Assembly: GCA_037043455.1 (NCBI GenBank)
Contig: JAWPHD010000292.1
Span: 62,001-126,000, forward strand
Direction of reading: 5' to 3'
Source: Cyrtodaria siliqua
Lineage: Eukaryota; Mollusca; Bivalvia; Adapedonta; Hiatellidae
DNA: 64,000 nt
In this document: positions 22,761 to 35,261 of the stretch, in pieces
Layout: each line of letters begins with the position of its first letter
Numbering within the stretch: position 1 is the stretch's first letter
Position numbers and translations under genes: made by a program
Notes under the pieces: generated by a model
Databases searched by the model: none
Told to the model about the DNA's origin: nothing
What the model saw: the letters and a program-made list of their open reading frames with translations, nothing else

Positions 22761-23847
22761 AATGTATTTATTTTCTATACTTTCTAGAACAAAACATTTA
22801 TTCCTGTCAAATTTTGAATGACAGTGTTAATAGCTGAATCTGTAAAAATAAAATTGGTCAGAATGCTGAAACTCTCATCTTGAAGCAGACGAAATACTAA
22901 CTGGCTCAGTGTATACAATATGGTGGTATATCTAACAACCGCACCTGCAATTAATGGTACTAATTTTATACGGATATACAATTTTGACCAGATAAATCCT
23001 TCACCAATATGTTGTATACTATTTCTATGACGTAGAAATGTTCCATCCCAGTAATCACATCTTCCCCAACACGATATAATACCAAACTACTGGATGCTTT
23101 TCAAAAGCAATCACAATAATGGATCGTTCTGTGTTATACATGTATACTAACAATACGGAAATAACAGTATGTGGGTACCTCCCAACAGGCTTGATAAACT
23201 GAAGATACTCCCCTCCCCTCCCTCCCACTGCCAACCTTCTCTCCTCAACTGACATTCTCTTACGATATGTGAAGGATTTTTATGCTTTCGGCGCTGTTTA
23301 TGTTTTTAATGTGTTTATGTTTAATGTTGTGTGGCAACATGCGGTCTGGTTAACAATGAATAGCCACATTCCAAGTGGAGTAAAATGTGGCCGCTGTCAT
23401 TTATATACAGTTTTGTGACATTATTTATTTTCTCATGTTTACTTTTATTTAGTAAAGTATGTGAGAATTGCTGTTGGTTAGCTGTTACTAAAATTGGATT
23501 CATATTTATCTCATGGATTCGAATATTTACCTCGTTCATCAACTTGGCAAGCCGTTTGGTGATTGGTATGTAACCAAAACAAACAAACTTTAGCATTCAC
23601 ATATTTTATTGGCATTTGCATTCAATGAACAATTTCAACACAATATCAAACAAGGTACCACAATCTCAGGGAAAACATACAGGAACGAATTGCAATACAG
23701 ACGAATAAAACTAGACCTTAGCCAGGGATTTGCGGATTTATAAATTAGTTTCGAAAGAAAATGACATACAAGATAAATACCGAAAACTAATTTTACACAA
23801 TTAACATTAACAAAATAGAATAAAGTACAGACTCATGTTAAGTAATA
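22761..23847. other. AT-rich stretch, nothing recognised
   Basis: Includes a CT-rich run (CTCCCCTCCCCTCCCTCCC near 23208-23226) and AACCAAAACAAACAAAC at 23572-23588, which resembles a SINE tail. No gene is supported. If the Maf transcript is very long its 3' end could reach here, since an AATAAA on the minus strand lies near 23603, but that is speculative. Confidence 0.3.
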
Positions 23848-23943
23848 GAGCATGGTCTCATCGATTTGGTTGATTTAAATATTGAGATGGGTGTGACCCA
23901 TCTCGATGTTCAACAAATCAACCAACAAGATGAGACCATACTC
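23848..23943. other. Strong 96-nt stem-loop
   Basis: GAGCATGGTCTCATC pairs with GATGAGACCATACTC, then GGTTGATTT with AAATCAACC, then GAGATGGGT with ACCCATCTC around a TG loop. Two internal loops of 4 and about 7-10 nt separate the three paired blocks. The length and three-block pairing fit a miRNA-like precursor or a small foldback transposon. The surrounding sequence gives no further clue. Confidence 0.6.
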
Positions 23944-25640
23944 TTAGTTTTGTAGCATGTCCATTTCATCTGTCTGCCATACACTACTTCCGGTAACTGG
24001 TAGTTGTAGTACACCACTCACTCTGACAGGTGTTATTTTAAATTAATTGATTTACAACTGTGCAAATACAAAGGAAATGTCAACGATCATGCTACAATTG
24101 GTAATTAGAAGCAAAAACAGACCAAGCATTAGGCAAGAATTTAAGACAATTTTAGCATATTTATAATGTTTTTTTTTGTTTTGTTTAACTATAACACCAT
24201 TGGCATTCTAAGCCAGTCATGATGTTAAATACAAGAAAACAACACTGAAGTTGTTGACAAGAAAGTCAGTCTAGTTGTTTTAAAACAACATTCAGCCAGT
24301 TGTTTGTTTTCTAGGACAGAAAAGAGCACATTTAATACGCAATACATTTTTAAAGGCAAAACATCAAAAACATTTTATAGGCAATTAAAAACTTCATTGT
24401 TAATTCCGATAAACATAACCATAGTGTCATCTGAATACAACATAACTTTCATATGAAGTCGGTCAGAAAACACTTTAATGTTATGTCAGTATGTGTCACT
24501 TGTGTACTTTGATGTATGCTTCTTTTTCTATTTCACAATTTATAATCTAGTTCAATTTATGATACAACAGAAAATGGCAAAAGTCCAAACACAAGAATAT
24601 TAGTATAATTAAATATGAACTGCCTAACTGTGTGGTCTGACATTTATTCTGATGGTCTTTTTACCTATTAAATTATGTTACCTGTAATTGTAATAGTAAA
24701 TGCTCATTAAACAGATCACCTACCAGACCTCTTGTACAAATGGATATCTCTAACATTTATAGACTTTATAATTTATTAGAGAGCTGACATGTTATTACAT
24801 GTTTAACAAAAACAAAACAATATCAGTATTTGATTGAGTCAGGCTTTTTCTGACAGAGGAACCTTAATAATTCAAATATTTAACAAAAACAAAACAATAG
24901 CACTTTCATCATGTTAAGTAACTGACTGTAATCCTCAGTCATTTACCTCTCAATAAAAAACACACATTTTAAAACAAAGACAACTTGTAGAAAAGTAAAT
25001 TTGCAATCAAATCAATCAAATTGGGGGCGAGAATGGAGAATGCCGAATTGTTCTCCTGACAAGACAACACATGATATAGAACGACGCCAAGAATAGCACA
25101 CCTTTTCCGCAAACAAAGCACAGTAATGTATGACAAAACATTCAGTTTGCCTTCTACTCTATGTATGTAGATGATTGATGATACATAAATATGACAACAC
25201 GATGACGCGACAACTTGGAACAACACTTTATTGTCTTTTTTTTTTAAAAAAATCGTTTATAAATCTGAAGACTCAAGTTGTTCCAAGTCTTGTGTCTACT
25301 TTACTATAATTCATACATCGAAGATTCAATGAGCCTTTTGATTTAGCACCCCAAGTAATGTAAAATATTCATCCATTTTTTACAAGGCAGTAAAAAAGTA
25401 CAACCTCATAAAACTCACATCAAAAATATATAACAATCAGTTCATGAATAAACAAGTATGGATACCTGTGTGTGGTGATAGAGGCTATGTTTACTGTAGT
25501 GTACTGTACCTTATGAATATGCTTGATCAGCAATACCACAGCATTAATCACTATATAAAATGTGTCCATGGAACACCGATACCCTGGGATATCTTGCAGA
25601 AACAAAGCAATGCCTATATGAAAGGATAGACCCAGCCCGT
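23944..25640. other. AT-rich stretch downstream of the Maf gene
   Basis: No exon, RNA gene or repeated partner. A 12-bp inverted repeat (ACTTGGAACAAC near 25212 and GTTGTTCCAAGT near 25276) flanks a T-rich run and a minus-strand AATAAA near 25228. Confidence 0.3.
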
Positions 25641-25965
25641 GTGTTAGGTTCTCATCTGTGAATGTCTGATCTTGCATTAGGTCTTCATTTTTTAATGCCT
25701 GATTTTGTGTTTGACCTTCACCTGCCAATGCCTGACATTGCGACTTTCACTTGTCAAGGCCCGACTGTGTTTGACCTTCAATTGTCAAGGTCTGACCTTG
25801 CATTTGACCTTCAATTGTTAATGCCCGACCTTGTGTTTGACCTTCATGTGTCAAGGTCTGATGCATTTGACCTTCATTTGTGAATGCCTGACCTTGTTTG
25901 ACCTTCACTTATGAATGCCCCAACTTTGTGTTTGACTTTCACTTGTCAATGCCTGGCCATATCAA
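25641..25965. repeat. Diverged tandem repeat of TTGACCTTCA-CTTGTCAATGCC type
   Basis: About nine units of roughly 36 bp contain TTTGACCTTCA(C/T)TTGT(C/G)AA, GCCTGACCTTG or close variants. The unit is rich in TGACCT. A 73-codon plus-strand frame across it is repeat-encoded and not a gene. Confidence 0.85.
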
Positions 25966-26649
25966 TGTTTAAATCATTTACAGCCTAAAAATAGTATGTT
26001 ACAACAAACAAACATATTGTTTTCATATAATTCCAATAAATAAGCAAAAACAAAAAAATCTATTCAATTTCTTATTACTTTACAAGTGATCGAAGCGCTA
26101 TACTCTAAGCACTCTTACATCTTTATTTTACTATGAAAACACCAACAACTGTTACCGTGTATAATAGCATACAATAAATTTAGAAACATTCACAAATATG
26201 TTGCCTGCAGCAATATTCAACATGAAGCAAAACAGGCAAATACAGCTATAAAATTGAATTTCAAAACAAAAACCTATTTCCGTGAAAATGCACTCAGGAT
26301 TTATTTATAAAGGTATGATAAAAAAGGGAAAGTTAGGAAAATGACTAATTATTACTAATTGTTTTCTGGTAATTGATCCATTTGTTTAAGCAAGGATGGC
26401 CATGAAGTTCACTAAAATAAGTATTTTCAAAGAAATAAAGGTGTAGTACAGTGTTACATCTCAACTTCTCTTGTTGTAAAAGCAGACACAAATCCCCTAT
26501 TAAAAGCCCCTATCATTACACGCACAAATCCCCTATTACTACACACATGAATCCCCTATTACTACTGACTGTGTGATTGGACGATGCCTATTTCAGACAT
26601 GACAGAACATATCTCATACAAACACATGAATAAAAGTTAAGAGTACTCT

Positions 26650-26870
26650 AATGCCAAATTGTCAGAACCAATCAGATTTATTCCATAGTAGTTTCGTAAA
26701 TTTTTTAATCTTAACATTGTATGGTTTAAAAAATGTTGCCTTATACAAGGCTCGAACCGTGTCAGTAGCCACATAGTAAACCGACTGTTTGTTGCAGTAT
26801 TAAATAATATATAACAAATGCCACGATCTGCAATCTGATTGGTTCCAATAATTTGACATGTGAGCAATCC
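26650..26870. mobile_element. MITE or SINE relic with CAAATTxxxxGAACCAATCAG ends
   Basis: Left CAAATTGTCAGAACCAATCA and right, inverted, CAAATTATTGGAACCAATCA form terminal inverted repeats of about 25 bp. Between them is GGCTCGAACC (inverted pol III B-box-like). The right half matches 6145-6230. Confidence 0.65.
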
Positions 26871-27169
26871 CTTATAGTACAATAAATGTTATAGTTCAAT
26901 GAATAAAATAAAATAAATAAACTAATGGTATGTAATGGGGCTTACAAACTAATGGCAAAATCAGGTCTCGAAATCAAAGGCCTGCATCTTCCTAGCACCC
27001 AGCTCATTCATCACATTCAAAAAATATATTTTAAGAATATATATATATATATTTCATTTTCAATGTGGTAAATTTGGATGTCTGATTGATTAGTCATGAA
27101 AAACTAGAAGGATGTGCTTATTTAAAGTTATGAGCTAAGTCAGGTTGCAGGTTAAAAGTTTTATGAAAA

Positions 27170-27330
27170 GGGGACAACTCTGCCAAAATGTGTCCCGAGT
27201 TAATGGACATTTGTAACGACATTCATCGCGGTAAAATGAAGATGTTTATGAAGTTTCATGAACATAGGTATTTTTCAAGTTATAATGGCCAAGGTCAGGT
27301 TGCAGGTTAAAGTGTGATGGACAGGCGACG
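27170..27330 (+). repeat. Single unit of a long-period repeat
   Basis: AGGTCAGGTTGCAGGTTAAA occurs twice 170 bp apart (near 27139 and 27293), framing AAAATGTGTCCCGAG and ATGAAGTTTCATGAAC. The style matches the long tandem arrays elsewhere in the window, reduced here to just over one unit. Confidence 0.55.
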
Positions 27331-27457
27331 ACAAAGTGATCCCCAAGTGTCTGCCATGGATGCTACAAGCTACACAGGCGACATAAAAATGAAAGCTGTA
27401 AGCTGTAGTGATAATGGTACACATGGTGTGGTCAATTTGTTATTGACAATACATGGA

Positions 27458-27591
27458 GAATATTATGTCAGTGCCTCTTACTATCAAGTTTATTAGTCGA
27501 CGCTTAGAAAACGAAGAATGGCGAGGCGAGGCTCTTCGTTTTCGTGCCGAGCCTAATAAACTTGATAGTAAAACGCACTGACATAATATTC
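27458..27591. mobile_element. Foldback MITE, 134 bp
   Basis: The arms GAATATTATGTCAGTGC, ACTATCAAGTTTATTAG and GAAAACGAAGA in the left half are each matched inverted in the right half (TCTTCGTTTTC, CTAATAAACTTGATAGT, GCACTGACATAATATTC). Nearly the whole element is stem, with a loop of about 15 nt rich in GGCGAGGCG. No ORF. Confidence 0.85.
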
Positions 27592-28059
27592 TATTTATCA
27601 TGTAGATTATCCACATTTTCTGTTTGAATTACTATTATTACCTATTTCTCAGAATGTTACACTTATCGAGGATGCTGCCATGTTGTTATTTTTTTGTTTG
27701 TTTTATGGCAACGTTACGTCTACGTGCATGATGTCAGATAACGTTACGTACAATAAACGCTGAGGGATTCCGCATTGATTTGCTTTATTGGTCAGTGTAT
27801 TAGGTCACCCCTTTATTAGGCAGAAAAGTGCAAATCTGCTGATAAAAAGCAATATTAAATTAGACAGACAACCATATGTTACCAAACAGCAGCTGCACCC
27901 GACTTTATCAGCCATTAATCTCTTAATCTCTTATTTCCTTCTTTAGTTTTAGACAGCAGGAAAAGATTGGGATCGTTTAAGAACGTAACAGGTTGTTCTT
28001 ACAATGGCAAGTACTAACATTCAGTGACCTTGGATGAGAGTGGGATTCTGCAGTTATTA

Positions 28060-28400
28060 ATCATGTACACTGGCTAACTCCCATCTCAACCTGGCTAACT
28101 CCCATCTGGGATTCTATGGGAGTTAAACTCCCATCTGGGATTCTATGGGAGTTAAACTCGCATCTGGGATTCTAAACCTGGCCAACTCCCATCTGGGATT
28201 CTTAACTCGCTAACTCCCATATGGGTTCTAAACCTGGCTAACTCTGAACCTGGCTACGAAAGTCAAACTCCCATCTGGGATTCTGAACTGGCTAAGTCCC
28301 ATCTAGGTTCTAAACCTGTCTAACTCCCATTTAGGATTCTGAACTTGCTCTCATCTGGGATTCTAGAGTTATTAAACGGGTACACTGGCCAACTCCCATA
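28060..28400. repeat. Minisatellite, about 30-bp unit
   Basis: Irregular units of GGCTAACTCCCATCTGGGAT followed by TCTAAACCT or TCTATGGGAGTTAAA, about ten copies with insertions and deletions. CCCATCTGGGA is a partial palindrome repeated through the array. Confidence 0.85.
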
Positions 28401-29380
28401 CCTATGTTCATCTAGTTGAAGATAAACTTTACAATCAGGTTAAATTACGATTCAAAGTCCCACTGCTTTCCAGTTTAAAAATGTGAAAGAAATGCATAGA
28501 AAATTTGCTTTGTATTCAGAATTTAATTATATGAAAAACACTCCTCCACGCTTTTGTGGTTACTCAAGGTAACAGGGTGTGGATAAAATAGGACATGAAA
28601 CCAAACTGGTTCAAATACCACCAACTATACATTTAACTGTCAAAGAGTGTGCAGTTAACCTTTCATCAACCTTAGCCATACTTTAAGCCCCATTTCATAA
28701 CACAAAGTTAAAAATAACATATTGTATACAGAATTTAGAAATACAGAAAGTTTGCATTTTTATTCTTAAATGTAATACTTATTTGTTAAGAAGATAAAGG
28801 TATCTTTAAAAGCTAAATTCAATATTTATTTATATTTTCTATTGAAAATCAACTCAAAAATAAACTCAAAAATAAAAAAAAAATATCACATAACCCTTGG
28901 AATGTAGTTAACTCCAACAAACTCATAAAATTATATAAACCAAATAGTACAGGTACCTCTAATACATCGTCAAACTTTTAAAAGAGAAATCAAGGAATGA
29001 AAATGCAAGTACATGTCAACATTTATTATACATAGCACTAGGATTATATACTTATATTCCATATATTAAATCATTATCTATTTCAATAGACAACTTGTCA
29101 TTTTTTCACAATGAAAACATTTATACCTGTAATGGTGTATATTGTTTGTTTACCTGGATCCAAGGCATGATAAAACATCACACCATGTGCTTTAACAGGT
29201 CTATTAATAGAATCATGCCCACTGTGAGGTTTCTATTGCAAGCTTTAAAAAAAAAATGTTGTAGATAGGCAGGATTTATTTTATTTTACTTTTTTATTCA
29301 AGATACTTAAAGTAGTTATCCCGCCATCAACAGGCAAATTTTACAACAGATGTACACTGTTTCTAAACCTACTGACGACG

Positions 29381-29382
<2 letters not shown>

Positions 29383-29425
<43 letters not shown>
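29383..29425. repeat. (TA)n microsatellite
   Basis: About 21 uninterrupted TA dinucleotides. Likely polymorphic. Confidence 0.97.
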
Positions 29426-29426
<1 letters not shown>

Positions 29427-29465
29427 CTTATGTATTTTGAGAATCCAAACTCTATGGACACAATA

Positions 29466-29725
29466 TAAATGGCTTTAACCAGCCAGACCAAACCCCAAAA
29501 CTGGAGCGTTGAATTAAAGAGTTACATGTACCAACTCATAATTCATTTTATGCATATTCAATCATGGGTATTTTAAGAACCCATGAATAAACCTATACTT
29601 TCAATCGGCACATATACATTATTATATCATTATGACCTGAACACCTGGACAGAGTTTCGGTTAATGTGTTTGTTGTGTAATTTTGCCGTTATTTGGCGGG
29701 TTAGTTTCTTTAAAAAAATAGATTC
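29466..29725 (+). mobile_element. MITE family 4, uninterrupted copy
   Basis: Landmarks in order: CCAGCCAGACCAAACCCCAA, AACTGGAGCGTTGAATTAA, CCAACTCATAATTCATTTTA, GGGTATTTTAAGAACCCATG, then CCTGAACACCTGGACAGAGT and AATTTTGCCGTTATTTGGCG. The copy at 47030-47715 has the same order with a foreign insert after AGAACCCGT, so this copy shows the empty site. Confidence 0.8.
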
Positions 29726-29989
29726 GCGTAGAAATAAAAAGAGGACGGTTGGAAAATTGAAACACCTCATATATTATTTCTTTGACGTTTTCTTCATAAG
29801 TATAAATCATTAATAATTGCACACTGTATTCATTTTCGCATTTCAGTAAACAGAAAAACACTTTTTGCACTATATAAATATTTTTTAAAAATGCACAATG
29901 ATGGATCATTAAATGATCCATTATGCAATCATTAAATAATCCATTAAATGCGTTTGCGTCTTATCTAAAGAACATGTTCATGATCAAAC

Positions 29990-31400
29990 AATTTGAAAAT
30001 AGCATGTTCTGCCTCAAACTGGTACAAAGACATTTCAAGGTTAGGTTTTTTCAATGTTTCAAACAGGATGTCAAGTAAACAAACAATATATTACATTACT
30101 TTTGGCTCGTTGGATGGCGCATTCATTTAAAATGTACAGAGTTAATGGCAACTGAATCACTATTTAAAACTTTCAAAACTCGAGAGAAAAAAGAAAGTTC
30201 TAAAACGCATCAAACACATTTGAATTACTGCAGGTCTAAACTAAATCCTGAAGAAAATAAATCCTAAAGAGGATTCAGACAAAACAGCAAGAACATACTA
30301 ACACATTTTGCGTCATTTGGAACTTTATAATGGATTCAATTACCACAAATTCTATACGCACACACTAAACACTATCATATTGCACCAATGGTCAGAATAC
30401 AAGTTCTCAAGTTTATCATACAGTTTTATTTGGTTAAATTTTGAGACTAATACAGTGTTCAATCATTCTCTGGTAGAAGTATTAAAGAATCCTAAATTGT
30501 TTTAACTTTGAAAAAAGTTTATTTTTAACTGTTATTTTGTTCAAGTTATTCAACTAAGTTCTCAATAAATTGATCAATTCCCCGCCTAAAAGAAAAGGAA
30601 ATTATTTTTAATTGAACTATGCACCATGGGTGATGAAATATAGTGCAGAATAATCAATAGATTAGTCCTTTATGTTTACATGTTTTAAATATAGCACTGT
30701 GCCAAAGGAAACCATAATGCTGTAACCAGTACGAAGTACAAATCCAAATACATGTACATGCACTTTACACAACTGTTTAAAAAACTTGAGACGGTTCACA
30801 GTCACTTGACTTCTCCTACCATATCCCGCCTGTCACGTCACAACCAAGTTCATTCTGGACCCGAGTCAACCGAAGCTTCGTTCGTTGTACAGTTTCTGGA
30901 TGTGGTTAAAACTTTAAATTGAGGTATATCCTCAACACCGAGGAAGGATAAACTCGAAGTTTTCAAAGTAGCACAGTCACGATATGAAAATATTTCTTCC
31001 AACATTAAAATGCAAGCTCTTCTTCTCTATATATATAACATGTAACAATATTAATAAGTATACTGTACTCATATATCCCGTATAACAAAATACCCATATA
31101 CGGTCTTGTTGTCGAGCACATTTCATGTACCAGTCAAGCGAAATGATAATTACACATGAAGTTGGAATAGAGGACATCTAAAATAATGTTTTAAACAAAA
31201 ATACACGATTCAAAAGTTTGATTATCAAAATGAACACTTTCGTTGTTGTCACATGATCATGAAATGTAACTGTGTGACCTGTCTAAGTTAACTCTGTAAA
31301 GTTCCGATGAAGGTTTGATCTCTAACGATGAAATTTCTACGGATGGAATAATGAACGTTTTTGTTTTTTATGACATTGTTTATCGCCATAATTAAACAGG
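29990..31400 (-). other. Probable Maf 3' untranslated region (proximal part)
   Basis: This AT-rich stretch follows the Maf stop codon on the minus strand, contains no recognised repeat family, and has several minus-strand AATAAA-like hexamers (for example near 30516). I infer that at least part of it is 3'UTR. The cleavage site cannot be fixed, and vertebrate small Maf genes can have long 3'UTRs. Confidence 0.4.
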
Positions 31401-31904
31401 CTAAACCAACCGCGGCTCAGGTTTCACAATGACCGATTCGTGATGCATAGATTCCGAATATTTAGGGTAATCGTGTTGCATCTGAGGAATAATTGGGCGT
31501 CGAGGACCCTCGTGACGTAATGAATTACCAAGATAAAGAGGCTGTGCTGCAACTACGTGAATTTTGTTTGCTTCTGCGAATCTCGTCAAAGCGTCGTATC
31601 TGTTTTTCAGTGAACTCAGTTCCATTCGCACACAGTCGTTTTCTCTCTGTAAGCGATCAACTTCGTTTCTAAGAACATCCTTTTCCGTTTCAAGAACCTC
31701 CTTCTGAGATATTCTCTTTTCTCGACAATTTGCAGCATATCCACGGTTTTTTAATGTCCTTCGTCGCTGTTTTAGTTTTATAATTTCCTCTCGTGTCATG
31801 CCCTTAAGCATGCGATTCAGATCTTTTACCGACAACGCAATGAGCTCATCATCAGAGACCTGCTTTGAGGTGATCGGCTGCATGTGGATGCCCTCCGACT
31901 TTAT
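31401..31904 (-). CDS. Small Maf bZIP transcription factor, main coding exon
   Basis: Small Maf proteins lack a transactivation domain, bind Maf recognition elements in the nucleus as homodimers (repressing) or as obligate partners of CNC factors such as Nrf2, NF-E2 and Bach. Joined to exon 1 (53744-53755) this exon gives 171 residues; vertebrate small Mafs have about 150-165. Seen: extended homology region from SDDEL (21-25) through [15 protein letters not shown] (39-53), basic region [14 protein letters not shown] (55-68) with the Maf-type Asn57, Tyr60, Cys64 and Arg65, and a zipper with heptad positions L75, L82, L89, V96, L103, L110. The usual YAASCR is YAANCR here. The C-terminus SVIVK resembles the SVITIVK end of vertebrate members. 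The acceptor TTTTCCTGTCGCAG precedes position 31904 and the phase is 0, so residues 5-11 (IKSEGIH) come before the internal Met12. No large-Maf acidic domain is present. The orthologue (F/G/K type) cannot be assigned. Confidence 0.95.
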   Translation of the reverse strand: MKSEGIHMQPITSKQVSDDELIALSVKDLNRMLKGMTREEIIKLKQRRRTLKNRGYAANCREKRISQKEVLETEKDVLRNEVDRLQRENDCVRMELSSLKNRYDALTRFAEANKIHVVAAQPLYLGNSLRHEGPRRPIIPQMQHDYPKYSESMHHESVIVKPEPRLV

Positions 31905-32074
31905 CTGCGACAGGAAAATCTGAAATGATCGAAAAACTAATCTAAGAAATATGAATACATGTATATATTGAATATATAATTCTGAATTTCAATAATACAT
32001 TTGAACAAATTTTGATAGAAATTAATGTCTCAAAAACATACTTCGATACACGGCATGGAATGATTTTATACGTA

Positions 32075-32160
32075 ACGGCCCCATTCGACGAACAAGACTA
32101 ACGAAGGTGTCTTGCCTAAGAATTCACCAAAGAAACCCAATGGCATTGACAAGGCTCTAA
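32075..32160 (-). mobile_element. SINE family B fragment
   Basis: ACGGCCCCATTCGACGAACA and AAGGTGTCTTGCCTAAGAAT correspond to GTCCCCATCCGACGGACAAG and AAAGTGTCTTGCCCAAGAAC of the full copy at 5537-5850. It is an old, diverged piece covering the middle to near the tRNA-like head. Confidence 0.6.
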
Positions 32161-32865
32161 CCAGTGACCTCTTGATTCAAACTGTTCAATGTCCAAACTA
32201 ATTTTACTTGGTTTTATCTACAGTAGTTTATCTCATTAGTGTAGTATTTAAAAATAATTAGCGAGGTAGTATTTACAGTTTTCATACCAAAGATTGAAAT
32301 TTCTTCAAATAAGGCATCCTTAATCTGGCACACAAAATCTACACACAGAAATCTAATAGAACTTTTGATGCTTCAAACACCAGGTTTTCAGCGAGAACTA
32401 ATTCATATTGATGAAAAGTTGCCATATTTATCCAAGAGAAACTCAATCCCCCTAGCAATGACGTAAAAGCGTCAGCAAAATACTTCATTCACAAAATGCG
32501 TTGTCAGTTTCAACGGTTAAAGTTATTAGCAAGTTGTATATATTAGATAATTATAGTGATGAGACACTTTAAGACCAGTAGAAATACAGACAAAGGAACG
32601 ACACTGAAATAAGGTAATACGTCAAATACCATTATAAATAGTAAAGGTAACAACTAGCTTCTATATAAAACATGCGAAGTGTGTAAATAGGAATGAATGA
32701 CCTAAATATAGTAAGGCCGAAAAAAAAGAAAAGAGAAATGCGTTTCGACACAAACAGGAAAAATAGGGCAGATACATGAAGGTTGATTTCCAGAAACAAA
32801 CTTTTTTTTTGACTAAGGCCAAACAAAAAAATATGTGTGGTTCAGGTAACCCGACCGATCCTATT

Positions 32866-33110
32866 TTAAGGGACCGACCCTAAAACTTATAAAAGGAACA
32901 TACGGCATCTTGAAGTGTTTGAAATGGGTGTCTCAATTTATATATCCAGTATCATTTTTACTTGAAGTCTTTTACCCTGGTTACATTTAAATAAATCAAA
33001 TTTTAAGTATTCACTATTTCGTCTCATTATGCTATAAGTTTTAATATAATATTATTGGTGCAATAATATCAAAAATGAATAATATAAAAAATAAAGATTG
33101 CCGTGTTTAA
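32866..33110. mobile_element. MITE family 2, degraded copy
   Basis: AAAGGAACATACGGCATCTT at the left, ATATTATTGGTGCAATAATA in the interior and AAAGATTGCCGTGTTTAACG at the right follow the order of 14535-14838. Both ends are eroded. Confidence 0.65.
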
Positions 33111-33184
33111 CGAGCCATTTTAGAAAAATGCGAGTATTTGAAGTGAGGAAATAAATCACTGAACTTCTGGCAACAAATTTGCAG

Positions 33185-33305
33185 GGCTCGAAAATTCCAC
33201 TCGTCCGCTCGCCATAACGAGGGCTCATATTGTTGTAGGAGGAGTAGAATTCAGATAAAAAATTTAACAATTAATCGATCTGACCATTCAAATGTTACGA
33301 AGGAT
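33185..33305 (+). repeat. Dispersed repeat shared with 44795-44925
   Basis: AAAATTCCACTCGTCCGCTC, ACGAGGGCTCAT, GAGTAGAATTCAGATA and GACCATTCAAATGTTACGA are matched in order at 44800-44920. Class unknown. Confidence 0.6.
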
Positions 33306-33721
33306 GAGTAAGTCCGAAACTAATTTTCCAGCCCCGATTCGTTTTGATTTTTTTATTTCAAAATATGAAGTTATACATTTCTACTGGGAATTGCATCATC
33401 AGTGTTTTCGCCAGATTTGGGGAAAAAAACATACAGTACTTCTTGTACTTGGTAATGGATCCATACCACATAAATTAGTAGGAGGGAATGCAGCAGCTAC
33501 GTGCCTGCATAACCATTACAATTCCGTGTAAACAGAAGATTATAGACTAACAATTAAACAATGTCTACTTTTACATTCACCTGTATTAGAAAACTATGAA
33601 ATAACTATGTCGGAACAGAATGCTGCATAAGCATAAATTACCATGTCTATTTCGACAGGGACAGACCTGTAAACATATTCAGCCTTGACCCACTTTATAT
33701 TTCATGGACTATAACACACTT

Positions 33722-34125
33722 CCCTTGTCAAATGTTTACGCAGCTTTGAAAAATACGTAGCTAAAACATAGCTAATACGCAGCAATCCATCCTAAACCTG
33801 CGTTTTTTGTGATTAACTGCGTTATTTTAGAAGCAGGCTGCGCAAAGCTGCGTATTTTACACTTTAGCTGCGTAATTATGTCCAAAGCTGAATATTTTGT
33901 AAGAAAGGTGTACAAAAGCTGCGTATTTATATTTAAGGCTGCGTATTTAAAGGCGTTTGATAGCTGTGTCTTTTATTTTACTTGCAAAAAAAGGATAATT
34001 ACAAGAGCTGCGTTTTTTTGTAAATGCTTCGGAAAAGCTGTATCTTTAATTGTTAATGATATTAAGATGTAAAAACAAAAATACGTAGGTTTTACGCAGC
34101 TTTAGGAAAGCTGCATCTTTTAGTT
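33722..34125. mobile_element. Element with CCCTTGTCAAA end and GCTGCGTATTT repeats
   Basis: Starts CCCTTGTCAAATGTTTACGC, the inverted match of the right end of the element at 40640-41367. The interior has about ten diverged copies of AAGCTGCGTATTT or its inverse. No gene: the 87-codon frame at 33809-34072 is made of these repeats. Confidence 0.65.
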
Positions 34126-34739
34126 TATTTTTTTAAACTTTTGTCAGTTTGTCTGTTTAAAGTGATATTGAAAATTTAAAACATTTCTAAAAGATGAAGG
34201 GGTAATTTGGGAGTCCTCTTTTATCTTTGACATAGACTGTCACAGTGCTACACATAAATACAACCTTGATAAAAAATGTTTATTGATCCTGTAGGTGTTT
34301 TAAAAGGTGGTGAATTTGGACCATAATTTATTAGCTTATAATCAAACTGTATGCATTCCAATGTCAATTTAATTCTGTGTATAAATTGCTGGTACAAAAT
34401 TACCTACCTCAAACCATTAGATGATGGACTCAGAATTCATTGTAAAATGATAATCTCATTATAGCAAGGTCACTCCAGCGAGCAAGTTATGTTTTAACAA
34501 AATGAGCATTTCTTTGATCAGTATCAATGCAGATGTTAGGCAATCAACTTCTTAAAATTTTATGTAAACAAGAGGGCTAAATTAATGTCTCTGAATCACT
34601 CGCCTAATATAATCTTCGAAAAGATTATAAAAAAAAAAGTCAAACAAGCTTATAATTTCATATAAGAGTAAGATCAACAAATTCCCACACTCACATTAAA
34701 GTGTTCTGGCCCAGTAAGTGTATAGATGGGTTTAGGGTG

Positions 34740-35165
34740 GGGATCTCAAAAGTTTTCAAGTTATGGCACAGGAACATGTGACCCCACGGGTTGGGATAAA
34801 CCCTAGGGCAGATGCCAGTAGGGGTCATCCTCTCATCACAGGCAGTGCACCTATAAAGTTTCATGAGATTTGCCTCAGGGGGAGAGGAGTTATAATGCAG
34901 ACAAGGTTTTCATTATTGGCTCCCAGTGACCTTGACCTACTGACCTCAATATCAATAGGGGTCATTCTGTCACCACAGGCAGTTCACCTATGTAGTTTCA
35001 TGAGATTTGCTTAAGGGGATGAGGAGTTATGGAGCAGGCAATATTTTTCATTATCAGGTCACGGTGACCTTTGACCTACTGACCTCAAAATCAATAGGGA
35101 TCATCCTCTCATCACAGGCAGTGCACCCATAAAGTTTTATGAGATTTGCTTCAGGGGGTATATTA
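34740..35165. repeat. Tandem array, about 140-bp unit, three copies
   Basis: Each unit has CTACTGACCTCAATATCAAT, AGGGGTCATCCTCTCATCAC, AGGCAGTGCACCTATAAAGT and TTCATGAGATTTGC, then an AGGAGTTAT block. The layout is the same as the other long arrays here but the sequence family is separate. Confidence 0.88.
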
Positions 35166-35261
35166 AAAAAAAACATATTCAAAAATGTTAAAACGAAAAA
35201 TAATATGGTATTAAGACATTGCCTTGGCTAACTCCCAAACTCGTATAACAACTATTGGGGG

